Shown here: piece by piece, positions 11,601 to 23,600 of the stretch
How the letters are laid out: each line of letters starts with the position of its first letter
Position numbering within the stretch: the stretch's first letter is position 1
Assembly (NCBI GenBank): GCA_029718625.1
Contig: CM056378.1
Coordinates: forward strand, 61,527,027 to 61,591,026
From: Synaphobranchus kaupii
Taxonomy: Eukaryota > Chordata > Actinopteri > Anguilliformes > Synaphobranchidae
DNA length: 64,000 nucleotides
Direction of reading: 5' to 3'
Made by a program: the position numbers and the translations under genes
The notes under the pieces: model-generated
What the model saw: only the letters and a program-made list of their open reading frames with translations
What the model was told of the DNA's origin: nothing
The model's database searches: none

Positions 11601-14600
11601 GCCTGTAACTAATCCACCTCGACGTAGGCTACTACGAGCATTTAACGTTAAAGCTCTGATTTACCGAGCCCACTCACTGGATAAGATTGATAGGTGGCTT
11701 CGGTCTCCCATCCGCCTTCACTTGCAATCTTTCTTCACAGTTTAAGGTTTGAAAATAACGTTACGTTAATCCCGCAGAATCTGATCCAGGATGTTTACAA
11801 AGTCTTTCATTTATTTATTTTTTTGTTTTCAAGGAGGGAATTTCCCGATATAATTGCTAACTTGTGGCGAAAGTGCCGCCGTGGTGATAGATTTACGTTA
11901 ACATCTGTCCGAGAATGTAAACAGGTCGTCGATATTCACGGTAAGAAGAAATTATGATAACGTGTCATTGTCATTACATTGCCATGTACACTATTTGTGT
12001 CTAGCCATGTATTTTACAGTCTCTCTTATACAAGGTAACTTGGATAGTGAAAAAGGTAAAATATAGAGATGTCCCGATACCACTTTTTCACTTCCGATAC
12101 CAATGCCGCAGCTTTGGCTATTTGCCGATACCGATATCACTCCGATACTTTGTTTTACTCTTGAAGAAATTATAATAATAAAATACACTGCCTGGCCAAA
12201 AAAAAAGTCACACACTCTAATATGTCGTTGGACCGCCTTTAGCTTTGATTATGGCGCGCATTTGTCGTGGCATTGTTTCGACAACCTTATGCAATGTCAC
12301 AACATTTATTTTCGTCCAGAGTTGCATTCATTTTTGCCCGAGATCTTATATTGACGACGGGAGAGTCGAACCACTCCGTAAAGCCTTCTCCAGCACATCC
12401 CAAAGACTTTCAATGGGGTTAAGGTCAGGACTCTGGTGGCCAATTCATGTGCAAAAATGATTCCTCATGCTCCCTGAACCACTCTTTCACAATTTGAGCC
12501 CGATTAATCTTGGCATTGTCGTCCTGGAATATGCCCATTGATGGGATAACCTGGTCATTCAGCTGACTTCATTTTATTGCTGCATAACATTACTGAGCCT
12601 AGACTTGACCAATTGAAGCAACCCCAGATCATAACACTGCCTCCAGAAGCTTGTACAGTGGGCACTATGCATGACGGGTGCAACAGCGACTTTTTTTTTG
12701 GCCAGGCAGTGTATATGGAAGCACTTTGTTCATGATGGCCAATTAGCCACCTAAAAACCTCTCATTCAAATGGAGAACAAACAAATACTTCCCCAGTATA
12801 TAGTCCACAACAACAGTTGGTTATGAAAGACTGTCACCCTTTATTCAAACACTACAAAAAAACAGGTACTGCAGTACTTAAAGCAACCAACAGGTTTAAA
12901 GTTAAAACAATTTAAACAGCAGGATTCAGCATTGTAAAAAAAAAAAAAAACAAACAAAAAAAAAATACAAAACTATAACTTACAGTTTCATAGTTTTCCC
13001 GTTTCCAAACCTCAAATCAAACAAGCTGTAGATAAAAATTATGGGGGCGACCTCATTCACATTTGAACCCCTCGGAGATGACGTAGCACATCTAACATTA
13101 TGTTTACTCCAAGGTAAAAAGCTAACGTTAGTTAACATCAACGTTACCCTTATTTTGGTGTTAATAGCAGGGTTTTTCCTGGCTCAAAAAGAGGCTGAGG
13201 TGGTGCCTAAGCACGGCCAGTCTAACTTGGTCATCGCGGCTATCTTAACACCTGTACCACTTCTATTCCAATTTTATGCTTTGATGGACACCAGTTTTTG
13301 ACATAGATTGTTTACGCATTCTTTAGATTTTTCAATTTTATACATTTGTCCATGGCTAACGGGACCAGAGGAGGCACATGGGTTTGTCAGTATTAATTCA
13401 TCACTTTATTTGTTCCCAACAGGGATCTTGATAACTGGCTGGGATCTTACTTTAATTCCAGTAAAGATGATTGCCATTGCGTTCACAATCATTAAGGTCA
13501 TGATACACAGGTACTTCTTGAGGCAGTGCAAATGGGCAACTTTGCCCACAAATGTGACCAACAGTATTTTTCAGCACATTAGAGCCCACCATGTTTTCCT
13601 CATTGATTTTTGTCCAATGTATATATATTGGCAATGTATCATGGCCTTTAAATTTTCCTTATACTTAATTATACCAAATATACCTTATGTTATCACAGGG
13701 TTAGCCACATCTATCAGGTTTTAATAGATTTTTTCCGAGTATGTATGTCACTTTGGCTGTGCCTCAAATTGCATACTTGCGTACGTGTAAGTATGTACTT
13801 CCAGGTGCACTAAAAAGTATGTACTACTTAGTATGCAAGAAACTAGAGTGCTTAAAACCCCGTTATTATTAGAGACGTACTTGAAAAAGGCATCCAAGCT
13901 CAACAAACGACGAGATTCAATTCTCAATGGCTGTGCGTGCGTGCGTTCATCCCCTTACCGCACATTGAAATAAAATTGATAAGCCTATTGGTTGTTTTCT
14001 GATGTATTTATTCACATAATAAGAATTTTTAAAATAACGGCAATGCACAAAGGCTATGATGCTCGTTAAAAAAAACTATAGCCTAATACATACATAGTCG
14101 GGGGTGGTGGGGGGACAATTATATAACCTAATATATGGCTTTGTTCTTATATGGAGGGCAAAATGGAGCGTTAGAAAGTAGTGTGTGCACAGGAGCTCGA
14201 CAATACATTTCTCACAGAAAACGTAGTTTGTTGACAGTGCTGTCATGATTAAAGTTACAAGAAGAAGTGCAGGGGTTGCGTTAACTGAGAATTTCCCGTC
14301 ATTTACCCATTTGTAGAAGCTTTGACGAAAAAATCCAAATGGCATAGGCTATTCGTCATTTTCCTGCAAATGTGTTCAACACTAACTGACTACAATAGTC
14401 TAAAACGTCTTGTCATCTCAATACGTTTTGTAGGCTATCTCATGATTCAACCTAATAATTTTATGAATGGACTTATAATTGTTGGAATTAAAATGTTATG
14501 AGAGTGACGCACGTCCAAAAATGCAACGCAAACGATTTAAAAATATACTAAAATGATGACCAGTAAAAACCAAAAGCGCAACCACTGCCTAAGTGCTAGT

Positions 14601-17600
14601 GTGTTGTCAGCCTTTATTGGTTGCAATTCGATGAGGCCGTATGTTGTAGCTTACACAAGCCATAAAATGATTTTTAACGTTAGGCTACTTGTTCACTCCA
14701 ATGTTCAAACTGTTCGATTATGGTCGGCGGCACCGAAAATTTATGTCATGCCCTCATGGCAGAAGTCCAGAAAATATGGAATTAAATCTTTAAAGAATAT
14801 ATATTTTCTGAATCGCCATCGCAGTGATCTGAGCATACAGTAGTTGGTAAATTGCGCACTGTAATTTGCTACCTAAACTTTGCAGCACTTGTCATCGAAC
14901 ATGAATAGCCTAAGCTGAAACGTCAATCTTCAGAATCATGTTTAAACCGTTAGTTACCATTAACGTTAATGTTATAAGGTCGGAATTTTCACGTGTCCAG
15001 AGCAAAATAAATGCACGGACGTTTTAAAAAATTGTTTTTACAGGTGTTTTTTGCGTGGGCCGCCTAAGACATTTCAATGCAGGAAAAACCATGAATACAT
15101 AGCTATTAGAATGAAATAGAAAGACAGAAATGTGTAATACACACACAAACATAAACAAACTAGAATACACAAATATTTTTTAAGTGGAAAAATCTATTAT
15201 TTAGTTTAATGTGTTCACCTTGCTACTTCCTCGTTATCGGGCTCTTTTATTAATGAAATCTGTGATCTTCTTGCCTTTTCTCTTGTCCGTGATCTGTCAA
15301 TGGACAGAACAATCCTATTTAAACTAAATTAAATCTAATTAATTTGTTTGTTGTTGTGGTGGCGGTTACTCTATTCTGGTTTAAAAAAAAATTTTTATTG
15401 GTTTGAAAACGTTATTTTATGACCTTTGTAATGATGCAGTATTACGTGCCCTACCTAGCCAGGCTATTTAAATGGGTGAATCGCATCGCGGGGAACAACG
15501 GAGTACAAATGTACGGAGCCCCTTAGGGGACGTGGGCTATTGCGTCTGGTGGTGGGATGACTGAATTGCAGCAATAAATGCATGGACAATTTGTAACCAT
15601 TTTTATATGGTTTTTCTTACGCGATTCCTCCTAGAAGGCTTAGGCAGGGTGAAAAAAATCCTTAAGCGGGCCGCCTAAGCCTTTTCAATGCAGGAAAAAC
15701 CCTGAATAGCTACCATAACTGAAAAAAAACAGTACACAATGGTAGCCAATTGACTTAAAATATATCAAAATCTATTTCACCGGTTTCCGTGGTCGAACAA
15801 TGCAACGTTAATCGGGGGCTCGCGCCGAGATTTGTTGTGCCTTTGGGGCTCTTTTCAGATATTTTGATTACCGTTTCCAGAGTATGCGGGAGAACTGTGG
15901 AATTTCGGTAGGGTTGGAGACAAAGCCAGTTTGTGAGTTGGTGTTACATTTAATTAACCTGTTACGTTTATTTATTGCTTATTTGTAGTTTGTTCATTTT
16001 TTCTCTCTAGAGGATTGGAATGTTTTGGAGCTCCGTTCTTACAGTCCGTGTTTTTGGCTTTTTGGGAATCCTGTTGGGTGAAGAGTGAGTAAGAAACTAT
16101 TGAGTAATCACATTGGAGCATGTCTTTTATCCTGATTAGGCTGAAGCGGCGTGGCACTCACTTTGAGGTACGCTGAGCACCCGGTTATGTATTAAATCTG
16201 TGCGGTGAACGGATACCAAGATATACGTCGAATCCCAAACGGCTCCTCCGGGTGGTGTTATTTGATGTATATCTAATTTCCTTACTAGCTGTATGAAGAC
16301 TAGGGGCTCGGTAGGAGCTAGTGAGTTAGCTAGTTTAGGAACACCCACTGGTGTAAACCTCTAGAGGTTTAGGTAAGTTATTGAGGGTGGGATGCTCCTT
16401 TGTCATTACTAGCAGTTATTTAAAATTACGCGAAATGTCTGGTCCGGAATTGACTCGACCTAGGGTTAAAGCCTTTGTTGATAATCAGTCTCATGATGAT
16501 TTCCTTGTTCTCACTGTCCCTGATTTAAAGGATCTCTTAGCGCATTGGATGGTTGCGTTAAGTGACTTTCCCGAGTTGGGTAAAAGTTCTACGCGTAAGC
16601 GTGATTGGCAGAGTGCGGTTGCTACAATAGCGATGAATAAAGATTTTAGTCCAGAAGCTGTAGTTTTGCCTCCCCCACCTGTTGTGTTTAATTCATCCAC
16701 TGGGACTGACTCAAGTGGCAGTGATACCGAGGAGTGGGGCAAGTTAAGTCGAAGTGCTTTAAAAGTTAAGTCTCAGGAATTGGCCTTAAAAGAAAAATTG
16801 GCTTTGGAACAATTGGCTTTTGACAGAGAAAAACTGGCTCTTGAGGAGAAGAAATTGGCTATGCAAGAAAAGATGCAAAAAGCTGAAAATGAAATCCGCT
16901 TGGTAATTGAAACTCAAAAAGTTGATAATGAGTTCCGTTTAGCGAAATTGGCTGCGATGGAAAAAACGCCTAAATTAGAGGCGTCAGCATTGGAACCAGG
17001 TGATCGTAGTTCTGACATTTCGCGTCATATACGTCTGGTTCCCACGTTTGATGAAAAAGATCCAGATACGTTTTTTTTGGTGTTTGAACATACAGCTGAG
17101 TCTCGAGGTTGGTCAGAGAAGGACCGGATTCTCTTGTTACAGTCTGTTCTCACTGGTAAGGCCCGAGAGGCTTATTCCGTTCTTATGCAACAGTCAGTTT
17201 TTACTTATGCGGATCTTAAAGATGCCGTCTTGACAGCATATGAGCTAGTGCCCGAAGCGTATCGCCAAAAATTTAGAACTTGGAGGAAAGCTGATCGCCA
17301 GACTAATGTGGAATTTGTGCGAGAGTTGAGTTTGCACTTTAAGCGTTGGTGTAATGCCTCTAATGCGGCTGACGATTATGACCGTTTGTGGAATTTAATT
17401 CTTTTGGAGCAGTTTAAGAATACTCTTCCCGATCATGCTGCGGCTTATTTGTCTCAGCAGGGTGTGGCCACAGCCGCGAAAGCAGCGGTTCTGGTGGACA
17501 ATTATAATTTGACGCAAAAACATCAATATCAAGTGTATAAGGCTAAAGGTAATTCTCATAACTCTCCACGAGTTGGCAGTAGCAGTTCACATTCTTCTAG

Positions 17601-20600
17601 TTTTTCTTGGCGTGACCAACATCATGACCGTTCTTCCAAGGTAGTGTAAATCCTAAAAGGTACTGACGGAAAGTGTGATGAATCCCGTGTTTGTTTTGCC
17701 TGTAAAAACAAGGGGCATTTCAATAAAGAGTGTCCAGTGCATAAATATAACTCTTCAAAGTCATCTGACCGAGATAGATTCTCTAGAGAGATGCCGCGTT
17801 CCATTTCGCTGGTTGAAACTGTAGCTCATTCTGTCTTTCCTTTCTCCTCAGAGGTTAAGCTGCCGGAGCCTTCGTTGGTGTCTGAATTTAATGAGGAGAA
17901 TGCTTTCATTACAATGGGTACTGTTTCTTTGAATAACGATTCGCCGCCCATCCCTGTCCGTGTTCTAAGGGACACGGGGGCTGCGCAGTCTTTTGTGCTG
18001 GGATCGGTGTTACCCTTTTCTGAAAATACAAACTCAGGGACCAGTGTCTTAGTCCGTGGGATAGGGCTGTCTCCCCTCCGAGTGCCTTTGCATAAAGTCA
18101 TTTTACAGTCTGACCTGGTGAAGGGGAACGTACTGTTGGCAGTGCGACCGACGTTGCCTGTGGTTGGTGTACAGGTAATTTTGGGTAATGATTTGGCTGG
18201 GAGTTGGGTGTGGAAGGATGTTCCGCCCCCTTTGAGGGTCAATGACGTTTCGTTCTCCACTGTGGGGGCTGATGACTGTTTGCGTTGCTTCCCTGAGGTG
18301 TTCACTGCTTGTGCCGTTACTCGTGCGAAGGAGCGCTTTAAGAACTTAAGCATTCCAGAACCTAAACTGGAGCAGACTTGCACGGTCATCTCTGACCCTG
18401 GTATTAAGTTGGATTCTAGTATCTCTCCCATTGTAGAGTTAAAGCCCTTTGATTATTCATTGCCCTCTGTCGCTCGTGCGGACCTAATAGATGCCCAGCG
18501 AGACGATTCCTCGTTGGTTGAGCTATTTAATTGTGTTGACACTGCTGATCCGAAAGTTTCTGTTACTGCTTCGTATCAGTTATTAGATGGCTTACTAGTC
18601 AGAAAATGGCGCTATTATGATCTGATGCCTGGGAGTGAAATTATGCAGACTGTAGTTCCTGTGAAGTTTAGAGACTTGGTTTTGCAGCTTTCCCATAACG
18701 AGACTGCTGGTCATTTTGGTGTTAGAAAAACTTATAATCGTATATTACGTCAGTTTTTCTGGCCTCGGCTAAAGTCAGATGTGGCTCGGTATTGTCGGAC
18801 GTGTAAAGTGTGTCAGTTAACGGGTAAGCCCAATCAGGCTATTAAACCTGCCCCGTTGCACCCTATTCCTCCGATGGCTACTTCTTTTGATCATCTGATT
18901 GTTGACTGTGTAGGTCCAGTGCCGGTTTCTAAGTCTGGGTGTAAATATCTGTTAACAGTCATGTGTCAGGCCACTCGTTATCCTGCAGCATATCCGCTGC
19001 GTAATATTACTGCCCGGTCCGTTATGAAAGCTCTTACGGAGTTAATGTCTATTTTTGGTATTCCTACGGTTGTACAGAGTGACCAAGGGTCTAATTTTAC
19101 ATCTAAAATATTTAAACAGGTTCTTAGGACACTCCGGGTCAGGCATAACGTCTCTAGTGCATATCATCCCCAGAGTCAGGGTGCTCTGGAGCGTTTTCAT
19201 TCCACTTTAAAATCAATGTTACGAGCATACTGTACAGAGATGAGTCGAGATTGGCAGGAAGGGCTTCCTTGGTTGTTACTCTCTGCTCGAGAGGTCGTGC
19301 AGGAGAGTACGGGCTTTAGTCCGAATGATTTGGTGTTCGGGCATGTGCCAAAGGGCCCCCTTGCGTTAATGGGGGAAGGATGGCAGATAACCGACCCTCC
19401 ACAAAATCTGTTGGATTATGTTAATTCTTTCCGCTTACGTTTGTATCAGACCTGCAAATTTGCTAAATTGAATCTTTCTCGTTCACAGGAAAAAATGAAA
19501 AAACTGTTTGATCGTCGGACTGAGACCCGTACCTTCTTGCCAGGTGATCGTGTGCTGGCTCTGTTGCCAGTAGTGGGTTCTTCGTTTCAAGCGAGGTTTT
19601 CTGGCCCTTACGTGGTGGAGTGCCAGATTTCTCCTCGTGATTATATGATTTTAACACCAGATCGAAAAAAGAGAAGTCAATTGTGCCATGTTAATTTACT
19701 TAAGCCCTATCACTCTAGAGCTGACGCGAGTGTCACAGACATGTCCGCTTTGACACCTAAATCTGTGGCCCTGGTGTCACCGGTAGAGGGTAAGGAGACA
19801 CCTGTTTCGGGGGATTTTGAATTTCCTCCGTGGTATGTGTCTGCAAGTGCGGCTCCAGAGGATATCAGGTTGCCTGATGAGTCTGTATTTAAAGGCCGTT
19901 TGAATAATTCTGAGTATTTAGCTTCGCTTGATGACCAATTGTCTTATTTGTCGGACGCGCAGCGTATTGACGTGGCTGCGCTCATTAAAGGCCATCTTTC
20001 ATTATTCTCGGATACCCCGTCGCGTACAACATGGTTTGAACATGATATAGATGTCGGCGACTCGAAGCCTATTCGGCAGCGCTTTTATAGAGTGTCTCCC
20101 GAAAAGCGAAAGTGTCTAGACGCTGAGATTTCGTACATGCTTGCCAATAACATTGCTGTTCCTTCTTTTTCCAGCTGGGCATCGCCTTGCCTCCTCGTTT
20201 CCAAGCCTGACCGTACGTTTCGATTTTGTACAGACTACCGTAAAGTAAATGCTGTGACGAAACCAGACTCCTACCCTCTACCGCGTATGGAGGATTGTAT
20301 CGATATGGTGGGGGCTGCCAGTTTTGTTAGTAAGTTTGATTTGATGCGAGGATACTGGCAGGTCCCGCTAACGCCTCGCGCGGCAGAGATTTCTGCCTTT
20401 ATTACACCTGGCGGCCTGTTTTCTTATCAGGTCATGAGTTTTGGGCTTCGAAACGCCCCTTCTACGTTACAACGTTTAATTAATAAGGTTATTTTGGGCT
20501 TGGAAGGTTGTGCGGCGTATTTAGACGATGTGGTCATTTTTAGTGACTCTTGGGAACAGCATGTCGTTCGCATGTCTGCATTGTTTCGGCGCCTTGCCGA

Positions 20601-23600
20601 GGCTGGGTTGACCGTGAACCTCGCGAAGTGTGAGTTTGCGAGGGCCACGGTCACCTACCTCGGCAAGGTGGTTGGACGTGGGGAAGTTCGCCCCGTGAAT
20701 GCAAAAGTTATTGCCATCTCTAACTACCCTGTACCCACTAGTAAGAAGGAATTAATGTGTTTTCTTGGTATGGCCGGTTTTTATAGGGGGTTTTGTCCAA
20801 ACTTTTCCTCGGTGGTGGCTCCCCTGACTAACTTACTAAAAGGAAAAGCTATTTATATTTGGAGCGATTCATGTAAGGCTGCCTTCGACGAGGTAAAGCA
20901 TTTGTTGAGTTCTGCACCTGTTTTGGCAGCTCCCTGTATGGAAAGGTCTTTTTCCCTTCAGGTTGATGCTAGTGCTGTGGGTGCAGGGGCGGTGCTGTTA
21001 CAACGAGATGAATCGGGGGTGGACCGTCCGGTTGGTTATTTCTCGCGTAAGTGGAATAAGTTTCAAATTAATTACTCGACGATTGAGAAAGAGGCGTTGA
21101 CGTTGGTATGGGCCTTGCAGCATTTTGAGGTCTATGTGGGGAATGATGCCGTTCCCTTGGTTGTTTTTACTGATCACAACCCTCTTACTTTTTTGACTTC
21201 GCTGCAGTGCCCAAACCAGCGCTTAATGCGGTGGTGCTTGTTTTTGCAAGCTTATTCGTTAGATGTGCGCCATATCAAGGGTCGTGACAATGTTTTGGCG
21301 GACGCATTGTCCCGTGCTCCTGTTTAACATTTACCAGTGTCCTGTTTCTCTCCTGCTCCTGTCTGTGTCTGTGTTCCTGCTCTTACTTTACCGTGGCGCC
21401 GCGGTGGAAGCTGGAGTGGTCATGCAGCTGCTGCTGAAGTTTGGGGTGTCTTGTGATGCGCTGGTACTCTGCCGGCGGGTGGTGGTATGATGGTGGTTTT
21501 TCTTTCTCCTTTTCCTTCTTTGCTGAGCCTGCTTCTTACACGCTTCGCCGTTACGTTCTGTACGGAGAATTTGAAATATTGTGCTGCGATGGCGGTTGCA
21601 TCCGTGGGTATCACGTGGTTCACGTGGTGGACCTTGGACTTTCTCCATTGTCGGTGATGGTAACAGAATCGGTTCGCGGTTGTGTGGCCGCGTGGTTAGT
21701 ACCTTGGAGAGCTACCGCGTGTAAGGTCTGATTGTTTTATGGTTTTAGCTTGATGTATGTAAAGATAAATATTAAAGGTTTCCTTTGTTGTTTAATGTTT
21801 TTTTTTTTATATAGGTTTTTGTGTGCCGCTGGTGCGACACATTTTGGAGGGGGCGTGTGACGACCCTAGCGGCCTCTGCTGGTGTATACCTGCGGGTGCC
21901 GCTGGGTATCCATGCCAATCTGGGGAATGCGGCACACCTGTTTGCGACCGCATAAAAGGACGCCGTTTCCATCTTGTGAGGCCTCCTGATCCTCCTTTCG
22001 AGAGCCTGGCGTTTGGCCAGTGGTTTTTCCATTTGATTTGCTGGTTGTTTGTTACTTTGAGCTCACATGCTCTATACACTTACACGCATCCATTTTCTCA
22101 TTATTCGTTTGTATATATGACTACACGCATCCATTCATTTTATATTGATTTCTTATTATAAATAAATTACTTTATATAACCTCACAAGCTTGGTCGTGGT
22201 CTCCGTTTTTCATGTTGCCCCTTCCCTAGCGGGGTCGTAACACATCCTTAGCTTTGGCTATCCGTAACGGACGTCAGCTGTTATAGCTACTGTGTACGTT
22301 AGCTCTATCTAAAAAGCGACACAATGAATTCAACTTTAAAAGAAGGAAAGAAAATCACTGTTCTCTAACAAACATGTTATTCCCGCAATTTGTTAGTGGG
22401 AAGCCAAGTCCTAAGTAACGTTACCCGAACACCTGTTGCTGCTGTCAGCAACTACTGCTGCTGATAGTGGAGCTGCAGTTACATGCCGACCACCTCCAAC
22501 TAAAATGTTAGCTAAAAGCATGAATAATGCAATAACGTAATGGCCACTAAATAGACAAAGTATTGGAACATTTAATAGTTTGTGAAATAATATCAAACTC
22601 TAGCTTGAGCCATTTAATTTGAAACAGTAAATTTAATCTCACCTCAAATGTAAATTTGACATAATTTTTATTTAATACAAAGGAATGTCCACTTCCGTAG
22701 CGTGAAATCAATACTGTGCTGTTGTAACTAGGCATTTTAAAGCCAAAGCAAGCTCATCTAACATTAGCTGGCTAGTTACCACTTAGCTACTGCGCTGAAA
22801 CTGGACTTATTTGGACGTTTGGTTAGCTTACTAATATAAAAGACCATATGTTAGTGTTTGCAGATCTATTTTTAAAACGTTAACGTTCGCTAACGTCGAA
22901 TAACATTAACTTTACCAGACTCCATCTCGTAAAAAGCCGATGATAATAATGTCTTCATGAATGAGATATGGTTTGGTATTTTATGCCAAGCCAGGTTTCC
23001 ACTGTCACTGTGGTAGAAAATGAGACCGCACGCTGTGATGGAAATAATGCTGCCTAGCATCATAAAATCTACATTGAATCATTTCAACTACCATTTACAC
23101 TACATGACAAATATGAAAATGAAGATCAATTTTTCCAAAAGTTCCTAAAGTTACCATTTTTTCAAAATGGAAGTAGCCTACTTTCATGATTGAGACCGCC
23201 ATGTTTGCTTTGACGGACAAAGCTTGACTGACATAGCAACAGTTACTACTGTTGTTATCACGTGATACGCTGCGCATATCGGATCATATCTTTTTTATCC
23301 CCTCCGATATCCGATCCAGTGTTCTGGGCCAGTATCGGCCCGATACCGATACCGGTTCGGATCAGGACATCCCTAGTAAAATATAACATTAGCTATTTTT
23401 AAAAAATTTATTAACTTTTTTACCATTTTTCTCCCAATTTAGTAGCCAATTGAACCCCTATTCTAATTAACTCACCCCCCCCATGTAGCAACCGCTAGAG
23501 AATCACCACTACACAACCCCGTCAGCCGGCAGTAAGACGGAAGGGCGCCACGTCCTCTTCAGGGCGCGACTCCTGGGTCGTGAACCCCGATCCTCGGAGT

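Larger units (their letters stand above)
15815..22242 (+). mobile_element. Gmr1-like Gypsy (Ty3) retrotransposon lacking its 5' LTR
   Basis: Order: leader with GGGGGCTCGCGCCGAGAT (15815-15832, resembling a sequence just after an LTR), gag, protease, integrase, reverse transcriptase, RNase H, polypurine tract, 3' LTR. Integrase before reverse transcriptase is the defining trait of Gmr1-like elements, first described from Atlantic cod, within a Ty3/Gypsy-type protein. The coding part is nearly intact, so the insertion is fairly young, yet I find no copy of the LTR upstream of gag. The left limit is an estimate. Confidence 0.9.
12064..23375. mobile_element. hAT-type element, 11.3 kb, host of nested insertions
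   Basis: The left end TAGAGATGTCCCGATACC and right end GGACATCCCTA are inverted repeats. Sub-terminal GATACCGATAT-type repeats occur at both ends, as in the fish hAT elements that begin with TAGGGATGTCC. It is flanked by a perfect 8-bp duplication GTAAAATA at 12056-12063 and 23376-23383. Removing the nested Tc1 (0.5 kb), hAT-type (2.5 kb) and Gypsy (about 6.4 kb) elements leaves roughly 1.9 kb with no recognisable transposase, so the element itself was non-autonomous or has decayed. Confidence 0.85.

Noticed and set aside
13308..13724. 138-codon plus-strand frame as a gene
   Set aside because: Hydrophobic and open but with no recognised domain, inside decayed hAT sequence; the opposite strand is equally open over part of it.
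17826..18431. 201-codon minus-strand frame
   Set aside because: Shadow of the pol frame on the opposite strand.
21441..21731. Third (env-like) ORF of the Gypsy element
   Set aside because: 96 codons, with no signal peptide or fusion features, and overlapped by other frames.
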